Source of the DNA: Phyllostachys edulis
Lineage: Eukaryota > Streptophyta > Magnoliopsida > Poales > Poaceae
DNA length: 64,000 nt
Assembly: GCA_036346405.1 (NCBI GenBank)
Contig: CM070546.1
Span: 109,250,826-109,314,825, forward strand
Direction: 5' to 3'
Made by a program: the position numbers and the translations under genes. Of this stretch, positions 20,012-29,880 are shown piece after piece. How positions within the stretch are numbered: the first letter of the stretch is position 1; each line of letters begins with the position of its first letter. The notes under the pieces were generated by a model that was given only the letters and a program-made list of their open reading frames with translations, did not search any database and was not told where the DNA came from.

Positions 20012-21873
20012 TGTAAGACCAAGAGGTTTTTGGTCATGATATTTGATGATGAACACATTGACAATAAGCTAGACTTAGTCTCAGTACTTAATGATGAATA
20101 CATTGTCTCCGGAACTTGTTTGTGCTCTTCAACTGACTTGCATTTGAGTTCATCGGTTTACATTGAAAATCGGTTCTTGTCGGGATTATCGGTAGTCTGG
20201 CTTTGTACATCTTGGAACTACCGAAGTCTTGGTATGACGCGGGTGTCTGCGGTAGTACCGCATGTCTTGTTTTCGAGCGTGTTTTAGCTCGAATCATTAG
20301 ATCGATCCGGGCGTCCATGTGGCAAAAAGGGCTTTGTTACGAAGTTTTTGAGCTTTTTTCGTGTTGCGGTAATATCCGGCGTTGTTTTCACGGAACTACC
20401 GCTTTGCGGTAGTACATGAGTAGTTCTGATAGTACCGTAAGTCATTTTCTCAGTGCGTTTTGCTCGGTTCGTTAGATCTTGATCTAACGGCCGATATTGA
20501 GATGAGCGTTGGACCGTCCGAGCGTCTCAAGAATCTGAGCCCTTGATCTGAAATCGGCGGTTTGTTATTGTTGTAGCGTTCGGACCGTCCGAGACGAAAG
20601 CTTTGTGAGTCGTTGATTTGAAATCAACGATTGATATTCACGGAGCGTTCGGACCTTGAGCGATAAATGCTTTGAGGTTCATGAGAAGTTTTGCAAAACA
20701 ATCATACCGTGATGAGCGTGGTAGTACCGTGTTGTCCGGTAGTACTGGTGTGTTAATAAGCGGTAGTACCAAGACTTGGTTTTTCGTAAAAGAAAGCTTC
20801 GGCAGTGCAGTTAAATGAAAATCGGATGATCTGGAGTCTTGGAGCGGAACGACCGGCAAGCGGTATGACCGCACTTTGAACGTCGGTAATACCACACAAA
20901 GGTATGACCGCAATGTTGCGGTATGAAAATTCCAGAGAGCATGTTTTTGGAAGATCTTGAGATTTCCCAATGAGTGGTAGTTCATGATGCTTTGGCGATG
21001 CGACCGTATGTCTTGTAATCTGGGACGTATAATGGTGGTAGTTCAGATTATGCTCTGGAAAGTTGTCGTTTTGGGGTTTTGACTGAGGATATGTTAAATT
21101 CATGAGCTATATCTTGTTGCATGTTGCATGATAGTATTTATGGGTGTGAGTGAGCTAATGGATGGTCAAGTTGGATAACTTGTGCCAAGAATTGGTTTCC
21201 TTGGTCTTTGCATGTGCAGGTTAGGTGTTAAGGACGAATCACGGTCGGTGACAGGATTGACTCGGACTAGGATGGGGAATCTGAGGTCTTGGAAGTCATG
21301 GATGTCAAGAAGTGGTTTGGATCGTATTTGAGCACGTGGAGATCAAGGGGTGCTGTTGGAAGCTACGGGATGGAGTCTGGAGGCTTCTGAGGTGTTTTTT
21401 TGAAAGAGCAGATTTGGAAGGAGTTCCAAATCGATTGTTTTGAGATAGAGTCCGTATTGGTGTCGTGTTGGACATGGATAGGACTCTAGGCTATAAGAAG
21501 AGGCAGAGGGTGCGCCTTGTGTACGGAGGTTTTTTTTTATGTTACGATTTCGTGAGATAAGTTTTTGACCTATAGCTTTTCATCTTTGGCGAGCTACGGC
21601 TATTTCTTGAGGTTTTGAGAGGTCTTTGAATTGTGGTTTTGAGGGTACTTGCTAAGCACTTTGTAGACACAAATCAAATTAAGAAATAAAGCTTAATTGC
21701 TTCATCTTGTTTTTATTCTTTGTTCATACATGCTTTGAGGTGGTCTCTGTTGTGAAGCTACACAAGAGTCATCAGAGTTTCTGGAGTTCTTGTGCACAAG
21801 AAGAAGTTTGAATTAGGGGGTCAATTCGCTGCAATCATTCAACCCCCCCTTCGATTGCCATTACGATCCTACA
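20012..21873 (+). mobile_element. Solo LTR, SIRE/Maximus-like copia (TSD CTCTA)
   Basis: Starts TGTAAGACCAAGAGG and ends ATTACGATCCTACA, flanked by identical CTCTA at 20007-20011 and 21874-21878. The end region, a GGGGGTCAATTCGCTGCAAT stretch followed by CAACCCCCC, is characteristic of SIRE/Maximus copia LTRs. There is no internal region, so the element was removed by LTR-LTR recombination. The U3 part (20170-21070) is crowded with palindromic motifs CGGTAGTACCG and CGGACCGTCCGA and degenerate versions. The lineage call is from memory of LTR ends. Confidence 0.85.
20180..21060. repeat. Cluster of CGGTAGTACCG / CGGACCGTCCGA palindromes
   Basis: At least eight full or partial copies of the palindrome CGGTAGTACCG (for example near 20259, 20413, 20730, 20760) and several of GGACCGTCC (near 20511 and 20581). 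Between them are repeats of GTATGACCGC. The spacing is irregular, so this is not a simple satellite. The cluster is confined to the solo LTR. Confidence 0.7.
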
Positions 21874-22740
21874 CTCTATTTTGGGTCTTGCTTTTGTGAG
21901 GCGTGCTTGTGAGGAAATGAAATGGGGCAACTGGTTGTGAATGCTTGGCCTTTATTTGGGGGGCTTCGGTTGGCTCATTTTTCTTGGCCTGTGCATGACC
22001 ATTTTATCCTTGCCCTATCCTCTTGGCTCTCACATCTTACTATTTGGCTATGGACCTTTGGTCCAAAGGTGGGTTCTGATACTATTTTTCGGATTTTCTA
22101 CTTCAGAGGTAAGTCGGTATAATGTGGGTGTCGGATTTCTAAAATTACCGGGTGATGAAACCCACTAAGGCGAGATGGTGCCGACTGACTTAGGTTAGTC
22201 TGGGAACCTCGATGATCTTCCTGAAATCTAACGGCAAACCCTTTGCTATTCCTAACCTCTTTTATAGCTTATGTTTGCTACTGCTCTACTGGTCTTTGTG
22301 GGAAATGGGAATATATGTAGGGTTTTGGATTGGTCGAGGACGACAGCTGGCGATACACGGACAAGGAAAGGCTTCGGCGATATACATGCAAGATTTTTAT
22401 TTTTATTCTTTGGTAATGTATCCAAAGTTGTAATTTATAGTTTGTTCTGATGTAAATAACTCTTGTAATCAATTCAGAGATTGTACTCTTGTTTTATTTA
22501 TGCTTGTAACGAATTCTTGTAAATAACTTTGAGATGGTATTGATGAGTTAATCTTGCAGCAATATTTATATTGTAAATCCTGTTGATGAAATCTTGATAA
22601 TATTATCTTGCATGAATTTGCTTGACGATGTGTTCGTTAATACTCTGAGCTTATATTTGCTCTTGTTTGAAAGAATTTTATTTTACTGCTAAATATCGCT
22701 TATCAACGTTTAGATTAGTTTAATTTCTCGGGTTCTCACA

Positions 22741-23239
22741 CACAACTTCCTATCAGTCTACTTGTTCTCAGAGCCTAGAGGAATCTCCATGTATACCTCC
22801 TCTTGTAAATCACCAAGTAGCAAAGCATTCTTCATCTAACTGATGTAGGGGTCATCCGAAGTTAGTTGCACAGGAGATCAACGTTCTTACCGTGCTCATC
22901 TTCGCCACTAATAAAAAGGTCTCATCATAGTCTATCCCATATGTTTGATTTATAACCTTTTGCAACCAACCGTACCTTGTATCGCTCTATCTTGCCTTCG
23001 GGGGTTTGCTTAATCGTAAATACCCATTTTCATCCTACTGCCCTTTTTCCTGCTGGAAGTGGAACAAGATCTCATGTCTTGTTCTTGTGAAGTACACTAA
23101 GCTCCTCCTTCATGGCATCCTTTCACTTATGATCCTGCTTACCAGCTCGCCAATCCTTTGGAACATGCATTGTCTGAAGAGATGCAATGAATGCTTTGTA
23201 TGCATGTGACATATGAGAATATAAGATAAAATTTGCAAT
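22741..23239 (-). pseudogene. Ty1-copia RT, N-terminal part
   Basis: Continuation of the copia pol gene broken at 17540. The minus strand gives MKNALLLGDLQEEVYMEIP, then further upstream an HMG.TMM-type region equivalent to the YGIDYDETF block, and a VGCKW-like segment. It ends at the Angela-type solo LTR. It has several stops and frame changes. Confidence 0.75.
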
Positions 23240-24808
23240 TGTTGGAATACAAGTAGGCTACGATAGCTACAAACAAAAATTTCTACCACGCAAACCAGGA
23301 AGCCAAGCAAGTAGATGATCATAGATCATTACCACCAGATGCGCAGAGCAGCGGAAGAAGGGTTGGAGCAGCTTGGTCCAACGAAGAGCATATCGATATA
23401 GTGGTCGTAGTCGATCGTCTAGCGTCCTCGCGAGTCGATCGTCTCCTCCAGCAACCTCTGCAGTTCCTTGTGAATATCGCGGATCGTCCTCAAGCGCAAT
23501 AGTCGCAGTAGCGCCTCTATGGTATCCACACGTCCAGGGAAGGAACAACCGCACGCCGGTGTACTAGCACCAAGTCGCACGGCAGAGCTCTCAGGAAGAT
23601 GGCGGCTAGGGTTTCAATAGTGTAAAGACTTTTTTTATCCCAAACAGCCTCATGCATCTCCTTATATAGTGCTCATGACGGATCTTATCCGAACACGTTT
23701 GACGAATCATATCCGTACTGGTTTGTTCCAACCCGTTAAGTGTGTGACCCTATAGGTTCATGCGTAATCGGTTGTGACTCGGAAACCCTTTCCGATCATG
23801 GGTCGTAGCGGCTCCTAGCAGAACATAGCGATTCCCGAATACACACAAATTATATCGGACAAACCTTAATACAATATGATCTACGACCAGGTCCTCATCA
23901 CTTACGACCAGCTCCTCATCACTATACGACCAGTTCGTATTTGGTCACGACTAGTTCGTAACTCCTTACGACCAGGTTACAACCACTCTGTGACTACGTT
24001 CGACCGATCTCGACCATTCGTATTTCCATACGACCGGTCAGAATCGCTCGAACTAAGCTTACCTACTCGTTTATACTCTTTTTGCCTCATGATGTCTAGT
24101 TGAACTCCAGGTGAGATGTTGTGTCATCCATGGACTATTCAATACTTTCTCGATCGAGTGTCGGATAATTTTACGTGGTCGAACACTTCGACTACTAGTG
24201 GCATGGCCATGCACTTTCTTTATCCAATCACAATGAGGGGCCCAGAGACATCTCTCCTGTTATGTTAGGAGGGGTAAATCTCATATCCGACCAGTCACAT
24301 TCATCTGCATGTTTCATAGCATACCCGAAAGCTACCTTTATAACTACCCAGTTACGAGCAGCGTTTGGCAACCCCTAAGAGTGCTATTACATATGTAGGA
24401 AATCATGCTGATCTCAGGTCTAAGGATTATACATCATCATTGCTTGAGACCAACTAACGACACATAGAATCATAACAATCTCAATAGTGTCTCAAGGTGG
24501 GTCTAATCCAACACATGTTCTCTAACATGTGTCCATATTACTGGTTTGATATTTCTATATCCATGACCCGTGAAACATAGTCATCAACCAATACATATGC
24601 TAGTCTATTCATATGTGTCCTCATATGTTTTCAACCAGGGATCGTATAAGAATAATTATCACAGAAATATAGAGTTTCACAATCAAGTCACATACTTGAT
24701 CATCAATATTAACAATATTATTCTAGGAACAATAACATATTATCCAATATTATGAACATAATGAAATATAATCATCTCTATGATTGCCTCTAGGGCATAT
24801 TTCCAACA
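23240..24808 (-). mobile_element. Solo LTR, Angela/BARE-type copia (TSD GCAAT)
   Basis: On the minus strand it starts TGTTGGAAATATGCCCTAGA, the well-known start of Angela/BARE/WIS LTRs. The plus-strand left edge is TGTTGGAATACAAG. Identical 5-bp TSDs GCAAT are at 23235-23239 and 24809-24813. There is no internal region, hence a solo LTR of 1569 bp. It is inserted in the older minus-strand copia element. Its middle (23875-24050) has a tandem TACGACCAG motif. Confidence 0.9.
23875..24050. repeat. TACGACCAG tandem repeats in the Angela-type LTR
   Basis: Four or more units of about 23-25 bp built on TACGACCAG(G/C)TCCTCATCACT with decaying copies downstream (ACGACTAGTTCGTAAC, ACGACCGG). The core GGTCGTA is the same as in the 29-bp satellite at 1334-1445. 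Confidence 0.65.
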
Positions 24809-25640
24809 GCAATGTTATGCTCAAAGCCATACCAGACTAGAGGCTTTCCGGCATTAGCTCTAGTCTCCCTATGTTGTGCAAGTGGTAACTCTCGATGGGA
24901 GTGATTAGAAGCAACATTACCACTTGGCCCAAGAGGAGGCAAGGAACTTGATGGAGAGAGACCCGAGGGGGGATTTGGGACTGGATCAACTGGCAAGGCC
25001 GGTTGTTTAGGCTGTGGCTGTTCTAACTGTTCAGCCAGCTCCGTTGGTGACTCAGGTGCTAACTGCTTGTCCCTCTGCTTCTCCCCTATTTCTCAAAGTG
25101 TCTTCGCTGATAAACCTTCAATTCTTTTGAGGCTATCACATCTCTCGCATATCTCGTTAGGCTTGGACACAAAATTGTTCCCACAATGATTTCTTCTTCT
25201 CATTCACTATCACTCTCCTTGCTCTCTCTCCCTCTTGACTGTCACACTCAGTGATAGGAGAGAACTCCAAAAATTGATCAACAGTACCTCCACTCGCATA
25301 GTAAGGCTCAAACTCCTGAAATGTCACATCCATACTTACGAACAACCTTCGTTCAACTGGGTTCCAGCACCTATAGCCCTTCTGACTTGATGAATAGCCT
25401 ATAGAGATACATTTCAACGCCTGTGTATCCAACTTGCCAACCGCTGGTCGGTGATCCCGTACAAAACACACACAACCAAACACATTCGAAGGCACCTTGA
25501 ACTCCCGCTAACCCAAAAATAAGTTCAACTCGAGACCTCATTCCAAGTATTCGAGACAACATATGATTGATGAGATACGCTGTCATCATCCCTGCCTCGC
25601 TCCACAATCCCTTTAGTACATTATAACATCTCAAAGTTCT
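24809..25640 (-). pseudogene. Ty1-copia pol: integrase C-terminal / linker region
   Basis: The minus strand gives LKGLWSEAGMMTAYLINHML, VFGCVCFVRDHRP, and KLDTQALKCISIGYSSSQKG with RRLFVSMDVTFQE, the region of copia polyproteins between the integrase core and RT. Nothing upstream (integrase core, protease, gag, 5' LTR) was found, because another LTR-like insertion starts near 25641. Frame breaks are present. Confidence 0.8.
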
Positions 25641-26811
25641 GTTACCAAAAATAAATTTATTATTTATTATTTTTCCGAGTTTTAAAAGAGTTTTCTTACT
25701 TTTCCGAATTTCCAAGATTTTAAAAGTCACAAAGAAAATTTATTGAGTTTTCGGGATTTTCTTGGATTTAAAGTTAAAAAGAAAAACTTAATTAATTTCT
25801 TGAATCTTCTCGTATTTAAAAAGGTTTTTCCTATTTTTAGAAATTAAAAATAATTTATCTGAAAAATAAAAGCCAACTTTAAGTTGAAATAATTTTATTA
25901 AGTTCAAAAATAGCATCCTAATTTTGGGGCCTTTTGAACTTTTAAAAATAAAAGGATCGAGTTGAAATTTTCTTGATTTGTTAAAGCTTAAATTGAAATT
26001 TTAGAAAAATAAAAATATTTTAAATGATTAAATCAAACTTCAATTAAACTCAAAATGGGTATATTGGATGTTCTAGACTTTCTTGAAGTTCCTCCAAATT
26101 CTTTTGCTATTTTCTTGGAATTCAATTTAAATTATTTCCTTTTCTGTTTTTCCCTAAATCTCTTTATTTTTTGTAAAATTTAATTTAAATTAATTATTTT
26201 AAAGATGTTGGATTTCTTCTTTGGTAATTTCTACAATTATTAAAATCCGAGTCCCAGACTCAAATTCAATTCCATTTCTCAAATCTGATTTCATCGTCGC
26301 AATGCAAATTCTTTGCCAAACTCCAAATTCAATTTTTGCGAATTGAATTTTCCGCGAAATTCTTCTTTCTTTTCCCTTTTTTTTTATTTTTCCTCTTTGT
26401 TTTCTTTTTCCCTTTTCTCTTTTCTCCTTTTCCTTTCCTTTCCTTTCCTTTCCTTTCTCTTTCTTCTCCTTCTTCCTCTGGTTCCCTGTTTTCACCTCGT
26501 TGGCCTATGCGCGCCCGATTTTCCCGCCGCCTATCCATGTGAGCTCTGCGCCCCGGATTCCTGCTACCACCGCGTGGCACTCTGGCCGGTGCACCGCCCA
26601 CGTCCCTCCCCGTGCCGCACTGTCTCCTCACCTCCCCCTCTATAAAAAGTGGCGCAACTCCTCCCTCTACCTCTCCCCCCTCCTCTCCTCCTTCCCCAAC
26701 CGAAGCACCCACCGCGAGCTCCTCCATTTCTTCTCCACCTCTGGCCGCCTCCATCTCCGTTCGTTCTCCCTCTCTGGTGGTGCTCTTGCCCCCATACCCG
26801 CGTCAAGGTGT
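25641..26811 (+). repeat. LTR U3-leader segment, truncated by a nested LTR
   Basis: Begins near TGTTACCAAAAATAAATTT directly after copia coding sequence. It is very AT-rich to about 26350, then pyrimidine-rich, with a TATA box CTATAAAAAG near 26641 and a GC-rich leader, ending at the TGTAACACCC start of the next element. The arrangement is that of an LTR U3 and early R. It may continue after 29.88 kb, but this was not proven. Confidence 0.5.
26366..26480. repeat. Polypyrimidine tract (TTTCC repeats)
   Basis: Over 100 bases almost purely C and T, including five TTTCC units in a row near 26430-26455. The matching minus-strand frames are Lys/Glu/Arg-only low-complexity runs and are not genes. 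Confidence 0.8.
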
Positions 26812-29634
26812 AACACCCTGATTTTCAGAGCCTTTTTGAAATTTTCAAAATAAAAAGAACCATTTTGTTTTGATGAGAATTCAAAGCTTAACTTGAGAAT
26901 TTCAGAATGGATTTCACTTGACTAAATCAAACTTCAACTAAAACTCGTATTTGTTTAATTGGGTTTGTGGAGTTTTGGTGATCTCCTCTTTTCTGCGCTG
27001 GCTCTGTTCTTCTCTGGTTCGGACCTCCTTAGGTCTAAACCTCTCAAGTGGTTGGATTTTCTCTGGTCTAGACCTCCCTTCCCAGCTCTAAACTTCACTC
27101 ATGTTCATTTGAACTCACTCTCGAATCTGTTAGACCTCCTCCTTGTCTATTTGGACCTCCACATGTCCTTCAGGACCTCCCCATGTCCTGTAGGACCTCC
27201 TCCTTGTCTATTTGGACCTCCCCGTGTCCTTCAGAACCTCCCCATGTCCTCTAGGACCTCCTCCTTGTCTATTAAGACCTCCCCTTTGTTAGATCTTAAC
27301 TGTCCAGACCTCCCCTTTGTTAGATCTGACCGTTAAGACCTCCCCTTTGGAGATCTTAACCGTCTAGACCTCCCCTTTGGAGATCTTAACCATCCACACC
27401 TCCCCTTTGTTAGATCTGACCGTTAAGACCTCCCCTTTGGAGATCTTAACTGTCTAAACCTCCCCTTTGTTAGATCTGACTGTTAAAACCTCCCCTTTGG
27501 AGATCTTAACTGTCCAGACCTCCCCTTTATTAGATCTGACTATCCAGACCTCCCCTTGGGAGATCTAACTGTTAGGACCTCCCCGTTGTGGTGTCTTTTG
27601 GGACCTCCTCTCCGCAAGACCTCCCCCTCGGGCTTTGACTGGCCCCATTTGGCAACCGCACCCATTTTCTTTTTCCTTTGACCATGTCCTTTGCACATGG
27701 GAGTCTCCCCACATTTAATGTCTGTTGTGTCGCATTAAATGCTTCTACCTTTTTGCAGCACCCATGCTATTCTTTTGTCACATCTTTTGCCTGCTCCCAT
27801 TGTCCTTTTCACTAACTCTTGAACACGCCTACCCTTGGAAATATGGGCGGCTCTGGCTATATAAGCTTGGGCAGCCCTTCCTCTTCACCCTTTGCTCATT
27901 TCCACTCCCTGGCTAAAACCGACTAGCTCTTGTACCTCCTCCAAAGCCCCTTGGACCTCCCCCCTGATCACCTAGCCTCTCTGTTGGTTTTATTTCAGTG
28001 TTTTATTGGAGTTTCTTTGGACCTTACTTGAGCTCTATTTGAGTTGTTTTGTTTCCCACCGTGTAGATTGCGAAGGCAGTGAAGAACAAGAGTTCCTTGA
28101 GGCAGAAGAGGACACCCCGGCCTTTGAGCAAGGCAAGTTATACCCTTGACCATGTTGCACCCATTACTTCAAATTACTATATTCTGTTTTAAAAGTTTAT
28201 GCATGCTTACTTTACTAAGTTATTTCAATACCTGTTTTTAATATGGTAGCTATGCCTGATTTCCATTGTATGGCCACTGTCGACATTGAACCCCATCCAT
28301 TTTCACCTTAGATGAAAATCTGGCTTTTGCAATAGTGAGAACCAGATGCATTTGAAAAATACATGCTTAGTCTTGCTAGACCAAAATTTTGATTTGGGAT
28401 GTGTTTCTACCGAAAGACCAAAGAATCGTGAGTTTTAAAGCCATGACATTGAGTTGTCATGGAGGTTTTGCAAAAGAAAAACAGAAATGGAAAAATGGAT
28501 TTGGTCTTGGGCGAATTGGTTGGCTTGGCTAGTGCAATGTTTATGCACGGACTCAATCCTGGGTAGGGATGAGGTACAGGGGAATGTGGTAGTCGCCCAA
28601 GCTAGTTAAGGACCGGTCTGTGAGCCGCATCTTGCTATGCCTATAATGGGCTATGCCTCACCGTACAACCACATGTCCTCAGAATGGGGAGTAGGACATG
28701 GCCAATTAATTTACAAAGCTCCATCGTGGTTGATCCTGTTGGTGTGTGGGTAGTCATGTTACGACCTTTGTAGTCCCACCTGGTGCAAGAGGGGGCCTGA
28801 ACCCTGCGGATGGGTAGTCCAAAGGGGGTGAAACCTTAGCGAGGATGGACTGCGGTGGAGCGATGCATTGTAAAGGCTTTGTCACGTGCTCTATACCTCT
28901 CACCAAAGGGAGTGTGAGGTGGCAGCGACGGTTGCCAAATAAATTAGAGAAGTTGTGTCATGTGGGTAAGGTGTACAACCTCTGCAGAGTGTAAATCTAT
29001 TCGAATAGCTGTGTCCACGGTCATGGACATGCTAGCAAAGCCACTCAAAGTTAGATTTCAGTTTTGGGTTTGAAATGATTTATGAAATAGTTTTGGATTT
29101 CTATCCAAATGGTTCATGGGCGGGAAGCCTTGTGACAGGAGGGTATCCTTCACACTTGTGATGAATGTTATCCAAGCTGTAGAAATTGAACTTTAAAATG
29201 AATTTTAATTATTGTACATGCTTTGAAACTTATTATTTGAATTGAAATAAACTTGGCTTTCATAAATCAACCCTATAAGCTCTCTCTTTGATATCCATTA
29301 TGCATGTCATTTTGTTATTTGACGGGTGTAACTTGCGAGCACGGTTGTTGTGCTCATTCTTACTTGATTGATGAATTGAGCAGGAGAAGACTTCTTTGAT
29401 GATGATGAGGATCAGATCAACTAGGCCGCGCCCTCCACCAATTACCTGTGGTGTATTGGATGGACTTGGTTTTGCTTCCGCTGTGTATTTTGCTTTGTTT
29501 TCTTGGCTTGTAAGCAACCTTGTAATCAACTCTTTTGTTGTTAATAAAGTCTCTCGTGGATGTATGTTACCACTCGTGTTTGCTGTGTGAACCAGCCATT
29601 GATCCTTGGGACTGGTTCAGATCATAGGGGGGTT
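26812..29634 (+). repeat. Long LTR, family starting TGTAACACCC
   Basis: Starts TGTAACACCCTGATTTTC. It has a TATA box (GGCTATATAAGC near 27855), a leader, an acidic mini-frame ending at AAG|GCAAGT (28133), a 1.25-kb intron-like body sharing blocks with the palindrome arms (GGACCGGTC, GTAGGACATGGCCAA, CCTCTGCAGAGTG), an acceptor at 29383, GEDFFDDDEDQIN-stop, and AATAAAG near 29543. The end is degraded near 29634, and the expected GTGTTACA end was not found. No PBS or coding region follows, so it is a solo or truncated LTR. Confidence 0.6.
27110..27610. repeat. GACCTCCCC minisatellite
   Basis: First units resemble TAGGACCTCCTCCTTGTCTA. From 27270 there are about a dozen units of 25-30 bp built on AGACCTCCCCTTTG(TT)AGATCT followed by (G/T)AACCGTC or GACCGTTA. 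It lies in the U3 region of the LTR that starts at 26812. A looser GGACCTCC array recurs at 29640-29880. Confidence 0.85.
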
Positions 29635-29639
29635 AGGAC

Positions 29640-29880
29640 TTCTCCAAGTCCCATGACCTCCTCGGGTCGGTCCCTGGACCTCCCCCAGGTCTGGTCGTGG
29701 CTCTTGGGGAGGTCCTGAGCCTCAAGACCTCCTCGGGTCAGTTCCCTGGACCTCCAGAAGGTCCGGGGGACCTCCTGGGAAGCCTAGGAGGACTGCCCGA
29801 GAGGTCCTTGGGACCTCCTGGGAGGTCCTGGTGGACTCCAAGGGAGGTCTTGGAGGACCTCTCGGGTGAGGCCCCTGGCT
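29640..29880. repeat. GGACCTCC / GGAGGTCC repeat
   Basis: Repeated GACCTCCTCGGGTC, GGACCTCCTGGGA and GGAGGTCCTGG units in both orientations, related to the minisatellite at 27.1-27.6 kb. It probably belongs to the U3 of a second copy of the same LTR type. Confidence 0.65.

Larger units (their letters stand above)
17541..22740. mobile_element. LTR-derived block inserted in the copia RT gene
   Basis: It splits copia RT between the GDLQEEVYMEIP region (right) and KSLYSLKQSLRT (left). The right edge is GGGTTCTCACA; the left edge contains TGTGTCATTACCCCGG, so the termini are TG...CA-like. The left 1.1 kb reads on the minus strand like an LTR R-U5 region, with a TTTAAATATGG TATA-like box near 18650 and AATAAAG near 17725. 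The right part reads more naturally on the plus strand. Possible TSDs (CACGC and CACAC) match imperfectly. Whether it is one long LTR or two joined LTR pieces is unresolved. It contains a complete solo LTR at 20012-21873. GC-rich frames at 19293-19956 have no domains. Confidence 0.6.

Noticed and set aside
26199..26495. Lys/Glu-rich minus-strand frame
   Set aside because: Direct translation of a polypyrimidine tract.
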